Part shown: piece by piece, positions 33,665 to 47,964 of the stretch
Numbering within the stretch: the first letter of the stretch is position 1
Layout: each line of letters opens with the position of its first letter
Source of the DNA: Adineta ricciae
Lineage: Eukaryota > Rotifera > Eurotatoria > Adinetida > Adinetidae
Assembly (NCBI GenBank): GCA_905250025.1
Contig: CAJNOJ010000093.1
Location: forward strand, 300,388 to 364,387
Reading direction: 5' to 3'
Length of the DNA stretch: 64,000 nucleotides
Translations under genes and position numbers: made by a program
The notes under the pieces: model-generated
What the model saw: only the letters and a program-made list of their open reading frames with translations
What the model was told of the DNA's origin: nothing
The model's database searches: none

Positions 33665-36600
33665 GATTATTGAAAGTGCTTTCCAATTAAACAAGTCTAC
33701 TCTTTCTTGTTTGCGTTTGCCACTTGCGAAAGCAGACTAAAAGACATGAAAAGGTTTTTATAGCCTGTGCGCTCCTATCGCCGATCTGATTAACAATTGA
33801 TGGTAAATAAATATACACAAACTGGAAATTTAAACTCGCTTTGCAGTTTACTTTTCTCTCGGCAGTTCGCTACTCAAATCTAATTCAAGGAAAGAACAAA
33901 GGAAAAACTTTGATTGACATAAACATGAATAGTAAACTTAATCGCAAGCTAATTCGTATATTTTTGTATGCATCGGAACGATGGGAATATGTAACAAGTA
34001 ACGATTCATGTTCGACTGGTTATCTTTCGTTTTACTTGTCCACATGTGTTTTTTTTCTTTTATATTGAATATATTAATGAAAACTAGTGACATAGAAGCA
34101 AAATAACAAGGTCGGTTTCTTTCTCGTTTTCTTCATACTAGTCACTATCATTAGTTCGTTCTGTAAAGTATTGACTCGAGATGACACATATAATCTTCTT
34201 AAGACGACTGATCTGTAACTATTTCATACATGACAATTAGAAGAATACTCTCACGCGATAAAACTTTAGAGTTGATACGTACGTGTATACAACAACACAG
34301 GAAATATTAATCGAAGAAGAAAATGAGACTAATATAGACGTATACTGATGTATAGTGCACTTTCACTCTATCCTATTACTTTGTGCGATAAAATGCAGCT
34401 GCTTAGAAGAATATCATTACCCGATCTTGATGAGAATCGTGCTTGGCGCAGATTACTTGAACTATCTATGTTTCGATTATTATTATACCTAAATTAGTCA
34501 TTCTAACTGACATTGATCTGATGTTCGTTAGACAAGGATCAAATGTCAACACAATGCAAATAAAGGAAACACTGAATATCCTATAGCTACGAACTTCCTT
34601 TCTAAGTATCCATGTCATATATATATATATATATATAGAAACGTATGTCCTCTAAAGATAAACGAAAAAAACCTTGTTATTACTATTCTAACAAGCATCC
34701 AGTTCCTTAACAATGTCATCAACCGTTTTACAAACTTGCATCCAGCAAGACCAACGATTGGGCATTGAATAAGTAATCTAATTGTCTGTTGATCAAAGTC
34801 TCTCAGGTTCTCGTAAATCCGTATAGGAATCTATTCTACCGACCGGAAATGCCACACGCTCATCGGTACCATTAGACTCCTACATGCAAGCTCTTCTTTT
34901 TCCTTTTTTTTTTATTACTTTCCAACAACCGAAATGAATATCTCTAGTCGCTAGTCATAGACGAACAAGAAACAGACAGAAGGAAAACTCGCGTAAGAAA
35001 GAAAGAAGCGCATGAGAGAGAAAACGAGAAAAGAAGAGAGAGAGAGAGAAAGAGAAAGATATGGAGATAGCAAAAGTTCTATTTATATTACTATCCGAGC
35101 AAACTAAATGTTGACGTCGACGTTTTTCTTGACGATTGATTGTGATTTAGCCTACTTTAGTTCAGTCAATATATAAATATGCGCACAGTTATGTCAAGAT
35201 CAGTTAGATTGCCTCAAGCTTGAAAATCGAACTGATTTCCTGGAAGATGTTCAAGTGTTTGATAGAATTAATAAAAAAAATGCATGAAGTACTCACATCC
35301 AAAGCGCCTGTTTGTTGATAAAAGAAAAAGTCACAAAGAAATTTCTTTCATGCTTGTCCATAATTTCTCGAACAGATAGACGATCGCAGCAAATCTCCAT
35401 ACTCACGAAACAAAGAACTCTCTTTCTGTATGAATTGCGATCAATGAAATGATTTTCTTCTGTAATTATCTTCAGTACTGTTATCTTTCTCAAACTTATC
35501 TCTCAACAGAACGTATCACATTTCCATCAACACATTCATCTGAATAGCCTTTCAGTTTATGTTGATATTACTGTATGTGTATCTCAATTATCATTGTCTT
35601 GTCAACAATAGAATTAATCAACTTACTATGATTGACAAGAAACATTACTTGAAATGTATCGTAAAGATGCAGTTATGAAGGAAAATGTTTATCCAAGATA
35701 GATCGCACACAGAGCCGATTCTTTTCATATGCTCTTCAATTTTCTTCGAGCGATTCGAGATTAGACAACGAACACATCGAGTAAATACACTATGCTTGTC
35801 TTCTTTTCTGCTCATTTTCAGAAAATATGCATATAATAAATGATCATCAATTGATTCGATTTGTATGTTGCCATTATACAACGAAAACAAATCTTCTTTT
35901 TCTATATTTGATCACAACGCTTTCCCGTTTTCTTCATATCGCTTTATTCTTTCGTTTATTTTATGTCTATTTTATCATTAATATGTGATACTCGACAGTT
36001 TCTATAAATCGAGCAGAGAAAGAAATCATTCGTCATCGTCATTAATATCACAAGATCAAATATATAGAAGTACGCCAAGAGAAAACGTACGTTTCATATA
36101 CAATTGGCTTGATCGAACAAGGAAAATCTATGTCTACGTGCAAGTCGATGGATGGCAAAAGTTGCTTTTTGATCAAGTATGGTTATCAAAAAGAAAGAAT
36201 CAGATATGTACTTAACGAGGTTGTGCGTGCTTAAAGTATTACACATAATTCAGCAATTTTCTCACCGAAGACTGCAGCTAAGAAGATAAAAAGAAGACGA
36301 GCGAGCTGTGAGTCGTAATAATTGGTTTTTCTTTAATAATCAATCTCACTTATCGACACATACAAGTAACTAATCAAAAAGAAAAAAAGAGAGAGAAACG
36401 AGTCGTATGTTCACAGAAAAAGAAACGCAAGACTAATGTACAAGACGAAAATAGTGAAAGAAAAAAAAAAGGACATATGTATCACCACGTAAAAAAAGAC
36501 AAGAAACAGAAAAATAGATAAGAAGAACACATGCACGTTTGACGTGTATTTCCATTTTTGAGCATTGTATCCATCATTTGCTATTGATTTTTCATCGTCT

Positions 36601-37783
36601 AGAAGAGATCAAACAGAATGAGTGAAGAACGTGATTGTTTACTTGTCAGATTTATTTCATTATTTCGAACAATAGATCATCAACAAAAATATACAGCGTC
36701 TCATGTGTTTATATTTAGAAGCTAATTCAATAAATCAACGCATTGCAGACAATCATTGAAGCACACAAGGACCGAAAAAGGTCTCGTTCACTAAATTTGT
36801 CCGATCAATTTTTAGACTTTCGGAATACATTGGGGAATTTCACCAATGAATATCTCTTTTGATTGTCTAATACTGATGTCAATAAAAATAATCATAAATT
36901 TAGAAGAATAATGTCTCGCGATTCGATTTATTAAACGTGACAGTTTTACATCATCTTTGATCTACTCAAAGTACTTTATTTTGGCAGAAAAACAGGAAAA
37001 GAGATCTCTATAGAAAATGTTTCATTCTTCAAAAGATATATTCTCGAGAGAGTCTAATAATAATATTTTACCCTGGAGAGATTTCTCATAATTTCATAGT
37101 TCAACGTCGCTCGACATCTTTGCGTCAATCTAATAGTCATCTAACTATATCTCTTTTTCGGGAAAAGACTTTCCTTCCGTTTAGACTTTAAACACTCGAA
37201 AAGTGTTCAATTTTCTTCGATAAACACGTCGTATTCAGCATCTACGAATTCTAATTCATTAGAGTATTATTTACTTGAGCACCTCAAGTCAGCTTGTTGG
37301 AAATCTTCCTGACAAGACTTCCCTGTTAGACCTATTGCGATCATTTTAGTTAAAAATAGAAAGTCAGCTGGAGAGAGAGAGCATGTAAAAACGTAACCTA
37401 TTTTAAACAGGAACTAACTTGGAATGATAATTATGATTATATGTTTGATAACAAAACGAACAGATGTCCAGATGAAATCAATCAACTATATCAAAGGGAG
37501 ATATTCACAAGATTCCGACTATCTACAGATGGAATATGCAAAAACTCGGTTATATTTGATTATCGCGACGGAAAGATTCAGATAGAAAATACAGATGGAC
37601 ATTCTTTTCCAGCGATATTTAAGCTTGATTTCCATACAATTTTCTAGTAACTACAAAGACGAAAGAAATGCCAGTCTCATAAATATTCATCAGATATAAA
37701 CAAATGAATTAGATTTGTCAATTCTTATATGGATAGATTGTTCGATAATTAAGCTGAGAAACAATGTCTATAACGGCAAATGT
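33665..37783. other. long intergenic region with AT and GA repeats
   Basis: About 4.1 kb without a supported gene. Features seen: an (AT)n run at 34617-34637, a purine-rich GA tract at 34975-35065, poly(A)-rich stretches around 36370-36480. Two open frames (minus 35645-35890 and plus 37441-37647) carry a faintly similar motif, noted in the findings; neither is supported as a gene. Confidence 0.45.
34617..34637. repeat. (AT)n microsatellite
   Basis: About ten AT units in the intergenic region upstream of the intronless GPCR. Confidence 0.7.
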
Positions 37784-39754
37784 TTACCTTTCGAGAACTC
37801 CTAAGATGTAGTTCCATCCATGATTATTATCCCAAAATTCACGACACATCGCTTGTAAACAAACGGCGAAATAGATCTGTTTTGGTACTTCATTGGCATC
37901 TTTGTATTTTCCTAGACGTATTTCAAATGTAAATGTATCTGTGTTGTCGTTTGGATAATTCATTGAATGCCATGCTTGAATGTCTTGATAAGATTGCCAA
38001 TCGTTGTCGGTTATACGTGCGAATATACGTTTATCATACGCGCAATTGTGTACGCGAACAGTTCCATAAGCGATTGAATCCTTTGTGTATAAACATTCTA
38101 ACATAACTTGTTGATCGTAAATTAACGGGATAATGTTGGTGGGTGATGTGAAATGTTTTGAAATGAGAAAGTAACGAGATGTTGGTTTGACTGCATTCGT
38201 TAGAGTAGATGAAGACGATGATCGAGTATTGATGTTTGGAAGATTGAATGGACATAGTGATTGGGATGAAGAAGAAGAAGAAGATAGATTCGACTGGTTT
38301 TTAGCTAAACGTAATTGTTCAAGTTTGATACGGATACACTCTTGTATGAGTGAATTTGTGGATTGATCAGGTGGAGTCATATAACGGATTGATTCGAGAT
38401 CGAGACCCTAAATCAAAAGATAATTTGTAAGTGAAGATGAAAAACAAACAAAGTCAACCATGTCCATTAATTTAACAGACCAAGAGAGTATTCTCAATTT
38501 TCTTGATAAAAAACTTTTTAATATTAATGTCGTACAAAAGTGTGATAAAAATTACCGACAAACTAAGTCAATAGAAATGATATCGATCTTCATCATCCAA
38601 GTAAATATTTACTTACACATATATCTCAGCACTGATTTCTTTCTGATAAGTCTGAAAATATTGACTTTCTTCTCCCTCAACTGGTTATTTTGACCTTTTA
38701 ATGAACTCGTCTCTACTTCTTTCTATGTCAATGAGCAGTGTGTTTATCTAATCTATGAATATAGATCTAACGTACCAACATGTCGGCAAAACGAACAACT
38801 TTCTTCGGTGCTTTATCCAGTAAAGCTACATTTTTATTCGGTGAAACAATTCCTAACGAATTCGAACGAACACCAATTCCATTAGTGATCTGTTCGTGTT
38901 CATGATCGTCATCTTCTGTGTAAGCAGAGAAACGATCTTGTGCACATAACGTATGCGTCGAATCATGAAGAAACGGTACGCGTGGCTTCTGTTTGGTTTG
39001 ATTTGCAGTAATTGTATCATCATTATTGAATTCATAGTCGTCAATATTTGATGAATTGTAAGATTTTCGAAGAAATTCTTCTAATTCACTAATACGTGCG
39101 TCTAGGTTTGATTCATTCGTGTCAAGTAGTGTAGCTGTATCTGAAAAACAAAAGCAAAACTTCAAATTTGAAAATAACCTTTGCGATATCTTTACCTCCG
39201 CTTGTTGTCCAGTTCTTTGTTGAAATTCGTTGCTGATCACCTTCACGTTGTTCACATTCATCGTCATCAATTTCATTGAGATTAGCTATTTCTAAATCGT
39301 CATTATCGCTGATTTGATCGAAACCAAGGTTAAAATCCAGTTCCTCAGACGATGTCGATGTACCTTCTTCATGACCAGCGTCAGAAAATGTACTACATAT
39401 TCCAGATGATGATGTATTTGAACTAAATATACTACAATATACACCGGGATCAGAGAGACTAGAACCAAGACAAAAATCGGACCTTGATAATGTGTCATTG
39501 GCAGATGAGGAAGAGCCAGCTTCGGAACATGAACGTATACGAGTTGATGATTGTTGGTCGATATTGTTATTTACAGATGTTTCTTTCGCTGGAAATAGAT
39601 CAGATGTTTGGGCAGTGGGTTTACGTAGAATATTCGATGAATTGTTGGAATTCAAAGTTGAGTTTTGTAAATAATGTATTACTTTATGATTACTGGATAA
39701 AAATGTAGTGTCGACATTTCCATTTCCATTCGTTGCTTTTGCATTCAGAGACAT
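37784..39754 (-). CDS. PPP1R3 glycogen-targeting subunit of protein phosphatase 1
   Basis: Three minus-strand exons, 39754-39196, 39140-38776 and 38407-37784, in phase, 515 residues. The first 290 residues are Ser/Asn-rich and disordered with an acidic patch. The second exon ends with KKVVRFADML, the PP1-docking RVxF motif in its PPP1R3 context. Exon three starts GLDLESIRYMTPP, as in vertebrate PPP1R3B/C/D. The C-terminus is a CBM21 carbohydrate-binding domain: YGTVRVHNCAYDKRIFARI, DTFTFEIRLG, and FWDNNHGWNY. The protein should bring PP1 to glycogen and promote glycogen synthase activation. The glycogen-binding W/N residues and WDNN.G.NY signature are intact. Stop TAA at 37786-37784, just after the domain. 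Confidence 0.92.
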
Positions 39755-42700
39755 TGATTGTACAAAAGATTGATTTAAATAAATATTAATAAAAAAGGAA
39801 GTTGTCTATATCAAAATCTGAAATACAAAGTGCATGTTGTTCAAGGAGAATGAAGAACTTCTGGCAGTTGTGAGATGTTGAATGAAAAGAATAGGTGTGC
39901 GTGATCGTTATATATCCACACCCCCTATTGATGATAAATGGACACGTTCTTTTCTGTACGCATCGACCTCTTTGTTGATGATTCAGCCCAGATGATATTT
40001 TGGCGCAGAAAACACAAAAAAAACGAACGAAACTTTATCTGATGTAATGAAATAAACCTTGAGAAAAGAAAGAACAACAACAAAAAGCAAAATTTCAATA
40101 GATATCCATGACTCATCGATTCCTTTCTATTGAATGGTGGATTCTTTTCTCCAACCGTCTTATAGAATATCGATATATGTATATACATCTATCCATTGAC
40201 TTCATCGATGAAAGACATTGTTTTGCCACCATTCATTCAGCTACTCATATTAACGAGGAAAATAATAACTGTAACGAAAAGCATACAGACGTGTAACATC
40301 CAAAGGTGATTAATATGTATACGTGTATATATACACATATCATCAAATGAAAATTTCAGATTATTCTCAACTAATATGAAAGATATATAATCATGACAAG
40401 ATTATATTCTTCTTTATCTATTCTTCGGTTTGTTATCAGACATTTCTATTATTGTATTTCAAAACATAGATATCTATATATATATAAATAACGGCGAAGG
40501 ATAACGATGCTCTTCTCTTCTAATAGTCATATATAAATATCATTTATCGATAGCAGAAGAGAACGGTTTCTTTAAATGCAGCTTGACATTCGTTTTTCGA
40601 CAAAAATGGAGTCAACTATACGAAACTAATTGTATTTCTCATCTCCATCTATTAGCGAAGAGTCAAATCGAATAACTAACCTGTTCATATCGATGAGCAA
40701 TGAAATCAGTCACGCTATATATGCAAATAATTTGTAATGCATTTGAAAATGATGTGTAATCGATATATATTCGACGTTATGTGCTTCTTATTTCGACTAT
40801 TCTGGAAATATCCTACACACGTTAAAGAGAAGCTATGTAGCAAACTTCCAGGTGATTGTCGATTGACTCGACGAATGTTTATCATACGAAATAGCAAATA
40901 AATGGATAAAAGCATACACCTTGAGCAGCTCATTAAGAATATACGCAGATAGTCATAGAAAAACAAATAAAAATTCAATTTATTCTTTCGCATATGCGTG
41001 TTAGTACTCTCATCAAAGTACACATCATTAAGAAAAAAGACACAAAAGCAAATTTTAATGTTTTATCAATTTTGTATTGAGTTACACTTAAGTATTTATT
41101 AGCATCAACACAAGAATGGTGTAATCTCGGATGCTATGTGTGATTTTTGAAAATAGAATCTTACAAATACTTTTTCTTTCATGCCATGCATTATCTTCAT
41201 CCTAGGAGATCGCTCCCAACATTTCCTATTCATTTAGTAATTCGCATAAATTAACTAAGGTTTCGTATTACAAAGACGAATACATTCTTATAAGAAAAAA
41301 AAATGAAGAGCAATGTAAAACTTACACAGCACGGAATAGTCAACATGCTTCAAGTGAGCATGAGTCTAAATAAAGAAATAAACTTAGAAGTATGATGGAT
41401 GACTAAAATAACTTTACCTGAATAATGTTTACAACGTTATACAAAAGAGATCAAAGTCCATACGATGATGAAATGTTCGCCAAGACAAACAGCATATTGA
41501 CATAACGATGTAAATCGACGGTTCACATCAGAAATGTATTTTCTTATATGTAAATTAACATATTCTCCTCATAGATAAATTCGTACAAGTAAGTCTTCAA
41601 CCGAAATCACAAAAATAGATCAGATTTTGTTTGCTCAGAAATTCTGTTCTCATAGAATAAAGTCTAATAACAAATAATTCAGTAAAAACAGTGTCGATGT
41701 CGATTCGAAGAAAGAATGATTGTACTAATGTCATTTGCTCACAATGCAAGATTGCCCTACTTAGTTTACCCGTTTGTTGTCGAGTAATGTTTACTCCTCA
41801 CTGGCATTTGTGAAAGAACGAGAAATTCGTAAAAGCGATAGTTCTGTTCAAGACTGTTTTGATTGACTTACCGATAGGAGAACGAAAAAAAGCAGTTCTA
41901 TTTCAACGAAAGATTGAATAGTAAAATAATAGTTGTTCGCACTCTACGTTCCGAAAGATCATCGAAGTCTCGCAAGGAGAAGACCTAGCGGCATAGCGAG
42001 AGGACAATACCATTCGCTTTTCCACATCATAGGGAACGCCGACTGCCTCCATATATTCGAAGGAGTGGAGCTGTATGTGGACGGTCAAGTAGACTCGAAC
42101 ACTGGTACTTGGTTCATGAACTTCATTATACCATTCGATCAAGTTATTGTGAAGAAAATGAAACGATTATCTTACTTTTACTTTTTTTCGTATAGGGAAG
42201 AGCGATAGCATGATTCAAGTTCACTTTTTTCCAAGTACTTTGGATCGAAAGACGAACGAAAAAAGTTTTCGTATTAGCTGTCGAGAAATATGATAAAAAG
42301 AATAAGAAAAACGTTACTTTCACCCGTTAACGAACAATTTTCTTCTTCCTTTCTGTCGTATAGTTCCATGTACTTAAAGTAATGTATCGATCGTCCTCTA
42401 AGTGCAAATTTAGCTCGATCAATTGCGCATATATATAGACTGTGTACATAACCTAGTTTTCTTTTTGAGGGCAAAGATGAAAATTTCTTATCGCCCATCA
42501 ATCCTTTGCGAACACTACTGCCGGTCGACCCAGCTGATAAACTTACGTGTAATAAAAATAATCATGTTTTCATTTCTACGAAACAAAAAGTACCATCTTT
42601 TTGTTTCCGGGCGTCTGTTTCTATTGTGTTTTTGTTGTAAATAATAGCATTATTCGGACTGTTTCAAATGGTATATAGAAAATGTTGATTTCTCTTTTTT

Positions 42701-42791
42701 TTTGAAATCTGATGTCGATCGATCGACGTATGAATTTTTTTTAAAAATAAGAGAGAAAACGAAACAATCATGAATTTTTTTTGTAAATAAT
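39755..42791. other. long intergenic region
   Basis: About 3 kb, AT-rich. No supported gene. One island of higher GC at about 41930-42130 is open on both strands (see findings). TA-rich runs near 40465-40490. Confidence 0.45.
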
Positions 42792-44264
42792 TTATTGCGG
42801 ATGTCCATACTGTTGAGTACCGTACGGCGCTTGTGAATGTTGATAATGATGGTACCAGTTATTTGGATGTTGTGGTAGCGGTGACGGTAATGGATAATGA
42901 TATGATGAAGAAGCAGATGACGGTGGTGCACTCATAAACGGTGCTGTGGATGTCATATACAATGTGTTTGTTGTTGTTACTGGCAAAGGATAACGTGCGA
43001 CTCCAGATGGAGTTGGCCGTAGATGAGAGTATGGACCGGTAAATGTATTCTGATAATGTTGAGGGAAGTTAGGTGAAGAAAAAGGTCCTGTACCAAGATT
43101 TGGAGTACTATTATTATTAGTATTATTATTTGGTGTAAAATGAATTGTTCCCGTATTCGATGACACGTTATTAACTGCGTATAAATCTGAAGCGTAGCTA
43201 CCAGGTGTTGAATGACATTGTAATGGTAACTGAGAAAATCCGCTCATTTTAGTTGTTGATCGTATTGTTGACGAGGACGTCGTTTTAGTATTGTCATCTG
43301 TTGTAGAAAGAGCCGAAGGTTCAGCAGTTGGTGTATCGTTATCATCATCATCTTTTGCTGAACTTTCTTCTTCACCCATAATTCTAAAAGAAACGATAAG
43401 AAGATCGAAAGTATTATCTTTCGAGGGAAATTTACCTGAGCCTGGCTAATCTGTATTCGAGTTCACGTTGTTCATAAGTTTTAATAACAGGTTTGGTTGA
43501 TTGTGTAGTTGATGAAGTCGAAGAAAACACAGGTGAGGTTATAGATTCCGCTGAATTCGCTGAATCCTTTGTTTGATTTCGTGGAATGATCGATATAACA
43601 GGCACTGTTGTAGACGAAGAACTATTGTAAAAAGGAGACGAATTACTGTTATTGGTATTATTTTCATTATTCGATAATGTCATTGTTGTTGAGTTGGTGT
43701 TCGAAGAAATAGCAGTTTTTGATGCTATCGAACTATTAGACACATCATTGTTAGTAGTGGATAATTGAGATTGACTGGTTGGTCGTTTAAGAATTCGAAT
43801 TGGTTTATTCGAGTTCATTAAGTTAAAATTGATGTTATTTTGACTGTCATCATCGGTGGTAGCGGGTTGTGCAGGAGATGGCACGAACTCCTAGAAGATA
43901 ACAACGTGAAATTAATCTCTGTTCGTAATTATAGCAAACGGTACGCGTTGAAAGAAAATAGAGTCTTACTTGACTTAGTTGAGTTAATCATGAAGTCTTA
44001 CTCTTTATTTAGCAATACTCTCTTCACGAACTTGACTATTTTTGTACCAACAGTGACATCAGTACAAATGTTATGTCATATTCTATTGAGTACTGAAAAC
44101 TTGAGAATTGAGAGGCGAAGGAAATCGAAAAATCTTACTTGATTAGATGCACGAGCTTTTTCATGTTGTTCAAGTCGTTTATCGAATTCACCTGTATCGA
44201 CGGCCACTTCCCAATCATCATTATCATTTCCCATCGTCGCTGCTGTTGTTACTCTATCGACCAT
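42792..44264 (-). CDS. SZRD1: SZRD1-like SUZ-domain RNA-binding protein
   Basis: Three minus-strand exons: 44264-44139, 43890-43436 and 43383-42792, in phase, 390 residues. N-terminus DDWEVAVDTGEFDKRLE matches the SZRD1 start (ESWEEAADSGEIDRRLE). The SUZ domain is PIRILKRPTS, then after a Ser/Asn-rich insert TYEQRELEYRLARLRIMGEEES, matching the SUZ end RE.EY..AR.RI.G. The SUZ domain binds RNA and acts in germline mRNP control in worms. Unlike the 152-residue vertebrate protein, this one has a long Ser/Asn/Pro/Tyr-rich C-terminal extension (about 190 residues, ending QQYGHPQ), closer to the architecture of R3HDM/encore proteins without the R3H domain. An alternative start is the ATG at 44234. 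Confidence 0.85.
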
Positions 44265-45294
44265 AATTTATTCAATATCGAATCAATGTGTTGTACGAAA
44301 CACAACAAAAAAACAGCTCAATTTCAATGTAATGAAAAGTCGAAGTCTGATTTCTTTCTCTTTTATCTATTGAATAGAGATGAACAGAATCGAAACCAAA
44401 ACCGTCGATGATAACAGTCGGATTCAGAGAAAGATGATGATAAAATCTATAATCAAATAAAGAAAAAACCGCATAAGTCATAAGAGAAAAAGAAAGAATG
44501 AACATCTTGAATAAAAGATGGATATTTTTTGTTGTTATTGTTGTTGTTTTGCAAACAAAAGCCGCGAAGAGAGTGAAAAAAGTGAGTGACGCACATACAA
44601 ATATACGCAACGAAGGCAAAAATGATCACACAGATAACGCGGATCAGAAAGAAAACGAATAACAGATCTTTTCTTACATATTGAACATCTTTTTTTTTTG
44701 ATTTTCTTTCATGTTTGAGATCAATCAGTCGACTGATCGATATTTGCGAGTATGCACACGTTCATACGCATACACAGATTTTTAGAAAAAAAGAAAGAAT
44801 AGAACAAACAAAGCGATTATTTAATTGTTCGATGATAAAAGAAAAAGAAAGTGACAGAATATGAGTATAATGTATGTATATATGTATATATAGGGAAAAG
44901 AAGACGAACGCGAACTAGGGAAGAACGAAAATCTAGTTATCGGCTTCGCCTAATCGACCATAAGACGTAAAAATGATGAGACAGAGAAAGAAAGAAAACG
45001 AACAACGCGAAATATGCTCACGACATCAATGTGCGTAGAAAAATACAAGTGGAAAGAGATACATGTGATCAAGCACACTGAACAGAGATAAACTCTATGT
45101 AGTGGAGAGCGAATAGAGACAGTTCAGTTCACTCTTGATATTGCTTTTGTTTAAATTAGAAATTGAACTCTGTACAAAAGAAAATGAAAAAAAAAGAAAG
45201 TAGTTTAACTAGATAAGTAGATTGAGAGAGTGCACAAGAACAAAGAAAACATTTCCGTACATGTATATATGTGTTCTATGATCGTCGCGTTGAA
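44265..45294. other. spacer between SZRD1 and PPP2R5
   Basis: About 1 kb, AT- and GA-rich, same-strand neighbours. Carries the presumed SZRD1 promoter and the PPP2R5 3' UTR. No gene seen. Confidence 0.45.
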
Positions 45295-47964
45295 TTATTG
45301 GTTGTTGGGATTGCTTTCAGATGCCGAAGTAAGAAATTCATTAGGTCGCTTGTGTCTTTCTAATGCATTTAATGTCGAATAGTCATGCGGCAATTCGCTC
45401 TTGCGCCTTATCATGGGTTTGCCTTTTTGCAGCGCGCGGCTTGCCTGAAAAAAGAACAAGAGTATCATTAATATGATCAGTGTTCATTAATTACACTAGA
45501 AGAACAGAGGACTTCATCACAAGAAAGCTCTCTCAAGTGATGAGCAGTTCTTCGTGACTTACTTCTTTTGCTTCTTGTTCGATCTCCTTCGCTGTTATAT
45601 TTGCTGCACCAGCATCGTCGTCATCATTATCAACAGGTCGATACAATTCTGGTTGATTCATTGCACACAATTTAAACTAGAAGAAAAATCACGATGAATG
45701 TGTGAAGTAAATGTGATGTCTTACGTTAGGATTTTGTCGAGCTTTGTTTTCGATTTTTAACCATGCGGAATCTCGCTCACGTAATTTTTCTTTTTCTTTC
45801 TGCTTTTCGATTTTATATTTCTGCGAGCATTCATCGAATAATTTATGATTCATTTCCATAAATAATTTCAATGCATTATAAATCAAACCATGTATTGTCC
45901 TATTCATTTCAAATCGTAACATACAATTAGTTATTCAAATTCACTGATATTTACTTATTCCAATGTGTTTTCGTGTTCTTATACAAAGCTGGAAACATTA
46001 TCGGTAGGATAACCGTAGCATTTTCCGTTAATAAACTCATTATATATTCGTTATTCCAATAGTAAAGAGCACGTTCCGCAACCTATGAGAAAATTACAAA
46101 ATGAGAACGAACAGAAAAGGATCGTTCAACGAACTTGAAAATGTGGACTGGATACACATTTTGCTAATTGTTTGAATAAAGGTACCATGACCTTTTGAAA
46201 TTCAACTGGTTCGATAACATCGAGAATTTCTTCCAATTCGTTGAGAAACATAACCTCCTTTGGACTATGAGTTTTCGGCCAATATTTTAATAAACCCATG
46301 ATCACCTGAAAAGTACAATAGAACGCGTTTGACTTTTTTTTTCGACTTGTCGAAAGAATCTTACCGGTTGAGTTAGACTCGGGTCTTTTTCAAGAAATTG
46401 CACGATACAATAAGCTAATTGTGGATGGTAAACACTGAGCGTTTTCACTTTATGCAATGGTAATAAAAGTTTGATTAGGAATACTTTATGTTCTTCTTTT
46501 AATGGTAATGCAAAACCATTGATAATACTAAACGCATCGAACGGAACATTTATTCGTCGTTTTTTACTCAAAAAATACCTTCCTACCTTCCTAAAATTTC
46601 TAATAATTCAGCTATACCATTATGTCGTTCTGTTTCGTAGATAAACTAAAAAGAAAAATCGATGAGAATGAATTCTAAATGTCATCAATGAAACGGATAT
46701 GACTTATTCGAGAAAGCCGAAATGAATCGATAATTCTTCATCAATATTTACTTTGTAGAATGTATTATTGATTTGTTTTCGTATATAAGCTCGTAGTCCG
46801 AGAAATTTTCCATAGATACGATGAAGAATCGTCTTGAGGAAGTCTCGTTCACGTGGATCTTCGCTATCAAATAAATCCAATAACTAAATCAAACAAAACA
46901 TATGTCAATATTTCATATGTGTACGTGTGTGTTCATACGTTGAGGACAAATTTTTGATCAATGTATCGTTTCGCTGTGTTGGGTTGGAAATCCGGCGATT
47001 CGAGAAAACGTAAGAAGAAATCATAAACAAGTTGTAAATGTGGCCAAGCAACTTCGAGGCTCGGTTCATCTTCTTCCGGATCGAAATCAGCACCTGACGG
47101 ATTACTTGTTGGTGGTAATGTTCGAAAAAGATTGATGGAAAACTAAAGAAATTCAACAAAATACACGCTCGAGATATATTCTTTTATGTTTACCATTCGA
47201 ACAGCTTCGCAATAGATTGGATCGGTGATGACACCTCGATTGGTTGTTATATAATCAATCATTTCATTCAATGCTGCACGTTTGATTTCTTTCCATTTCA
47301 AATCTGATAATGGATCAAGTTGAAAATCGAAAACTATGCAACATTGTTGCAGCTTTTGAACAAACAATGATTCTCGTTCGCTAGCTGAAACATCTTTCAG
47401 AATTGGTAATTTGACCAATTCACGATTTTTCGAGATGTTAAATCGCGAGGAATTTCTTCGGTTATCTTTGCGAATATTCGGCACGCCAGTCATTGGTTGA
47501 ACTTTAGTTAACGGCGTTTGTGGTGGATGTGGTGCAGCTAGACTCGAACCACTGGCACTCAGGTTGTTTCCACTCGTCATTATTTCCGTTTGCGGTTGAG
47601 GAGATTGCAAGAGCGAATTTGATGAACGTCCCGACGCTTTGCTTCCAGTATTATTCGCTGCCGTAGATGTGTTTACGGTTAATGATTTATTATTAGTCAA
47701 ATCTTTTGCTTTATTCTAAAAGAGAAAAGTGTTGGATGAAAAACGATCGATTTTGACAGATAAAAGTGTATTACATCATCAACAACCATAGCTTTTCCGT
47801 CTGCCTCATCTTTCGATTTTGATTTCGTGACAACGGCCGTCTAAATAATCGCACAGAACGGATATGATCGATTCGAGCGAAGAAAGTCTTACCTTTTTAG
47901 TCTTACTAGCTTCTTTTTCTTTGTCCTTATCCTTCGATGAAGAGGACGCTGAAGACGACGGCAT
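45295..47964 (-). CDS. PPP2R5: PP2A regulatory subunit B56 (PPP2R5)
   Basis: About 11 minus-strand exons from ATG 47964 ([18 protein letters not shown]) to TAA 45297-45295. After a low-complexity Ser/Lys/Asn N-terminus, the B56 HEAT-like domain begins [19 protein letters not shown] and continues [91 protein letters not shown], and [22 protein letters not shown], then a coiled Lys/Glu stretch. All are hallmark B56 blocks that contact the PP2A A and C subunits and bind LxxIxE substrates. The tail is a short, divergent, acidic-to-polar end ([10 protein letters not shown]). It gives PP2A substrate choice in cell division and Wnt signalling. Complete, no odd residues noticed. Confidence 0.94.

Noticed and set aside
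41933..42208. Possible carbohydrate-binding or other domain in the GC-raised island
   Set aside because: No catalytic or family motif can be identified; kept only as a low-interest observation.
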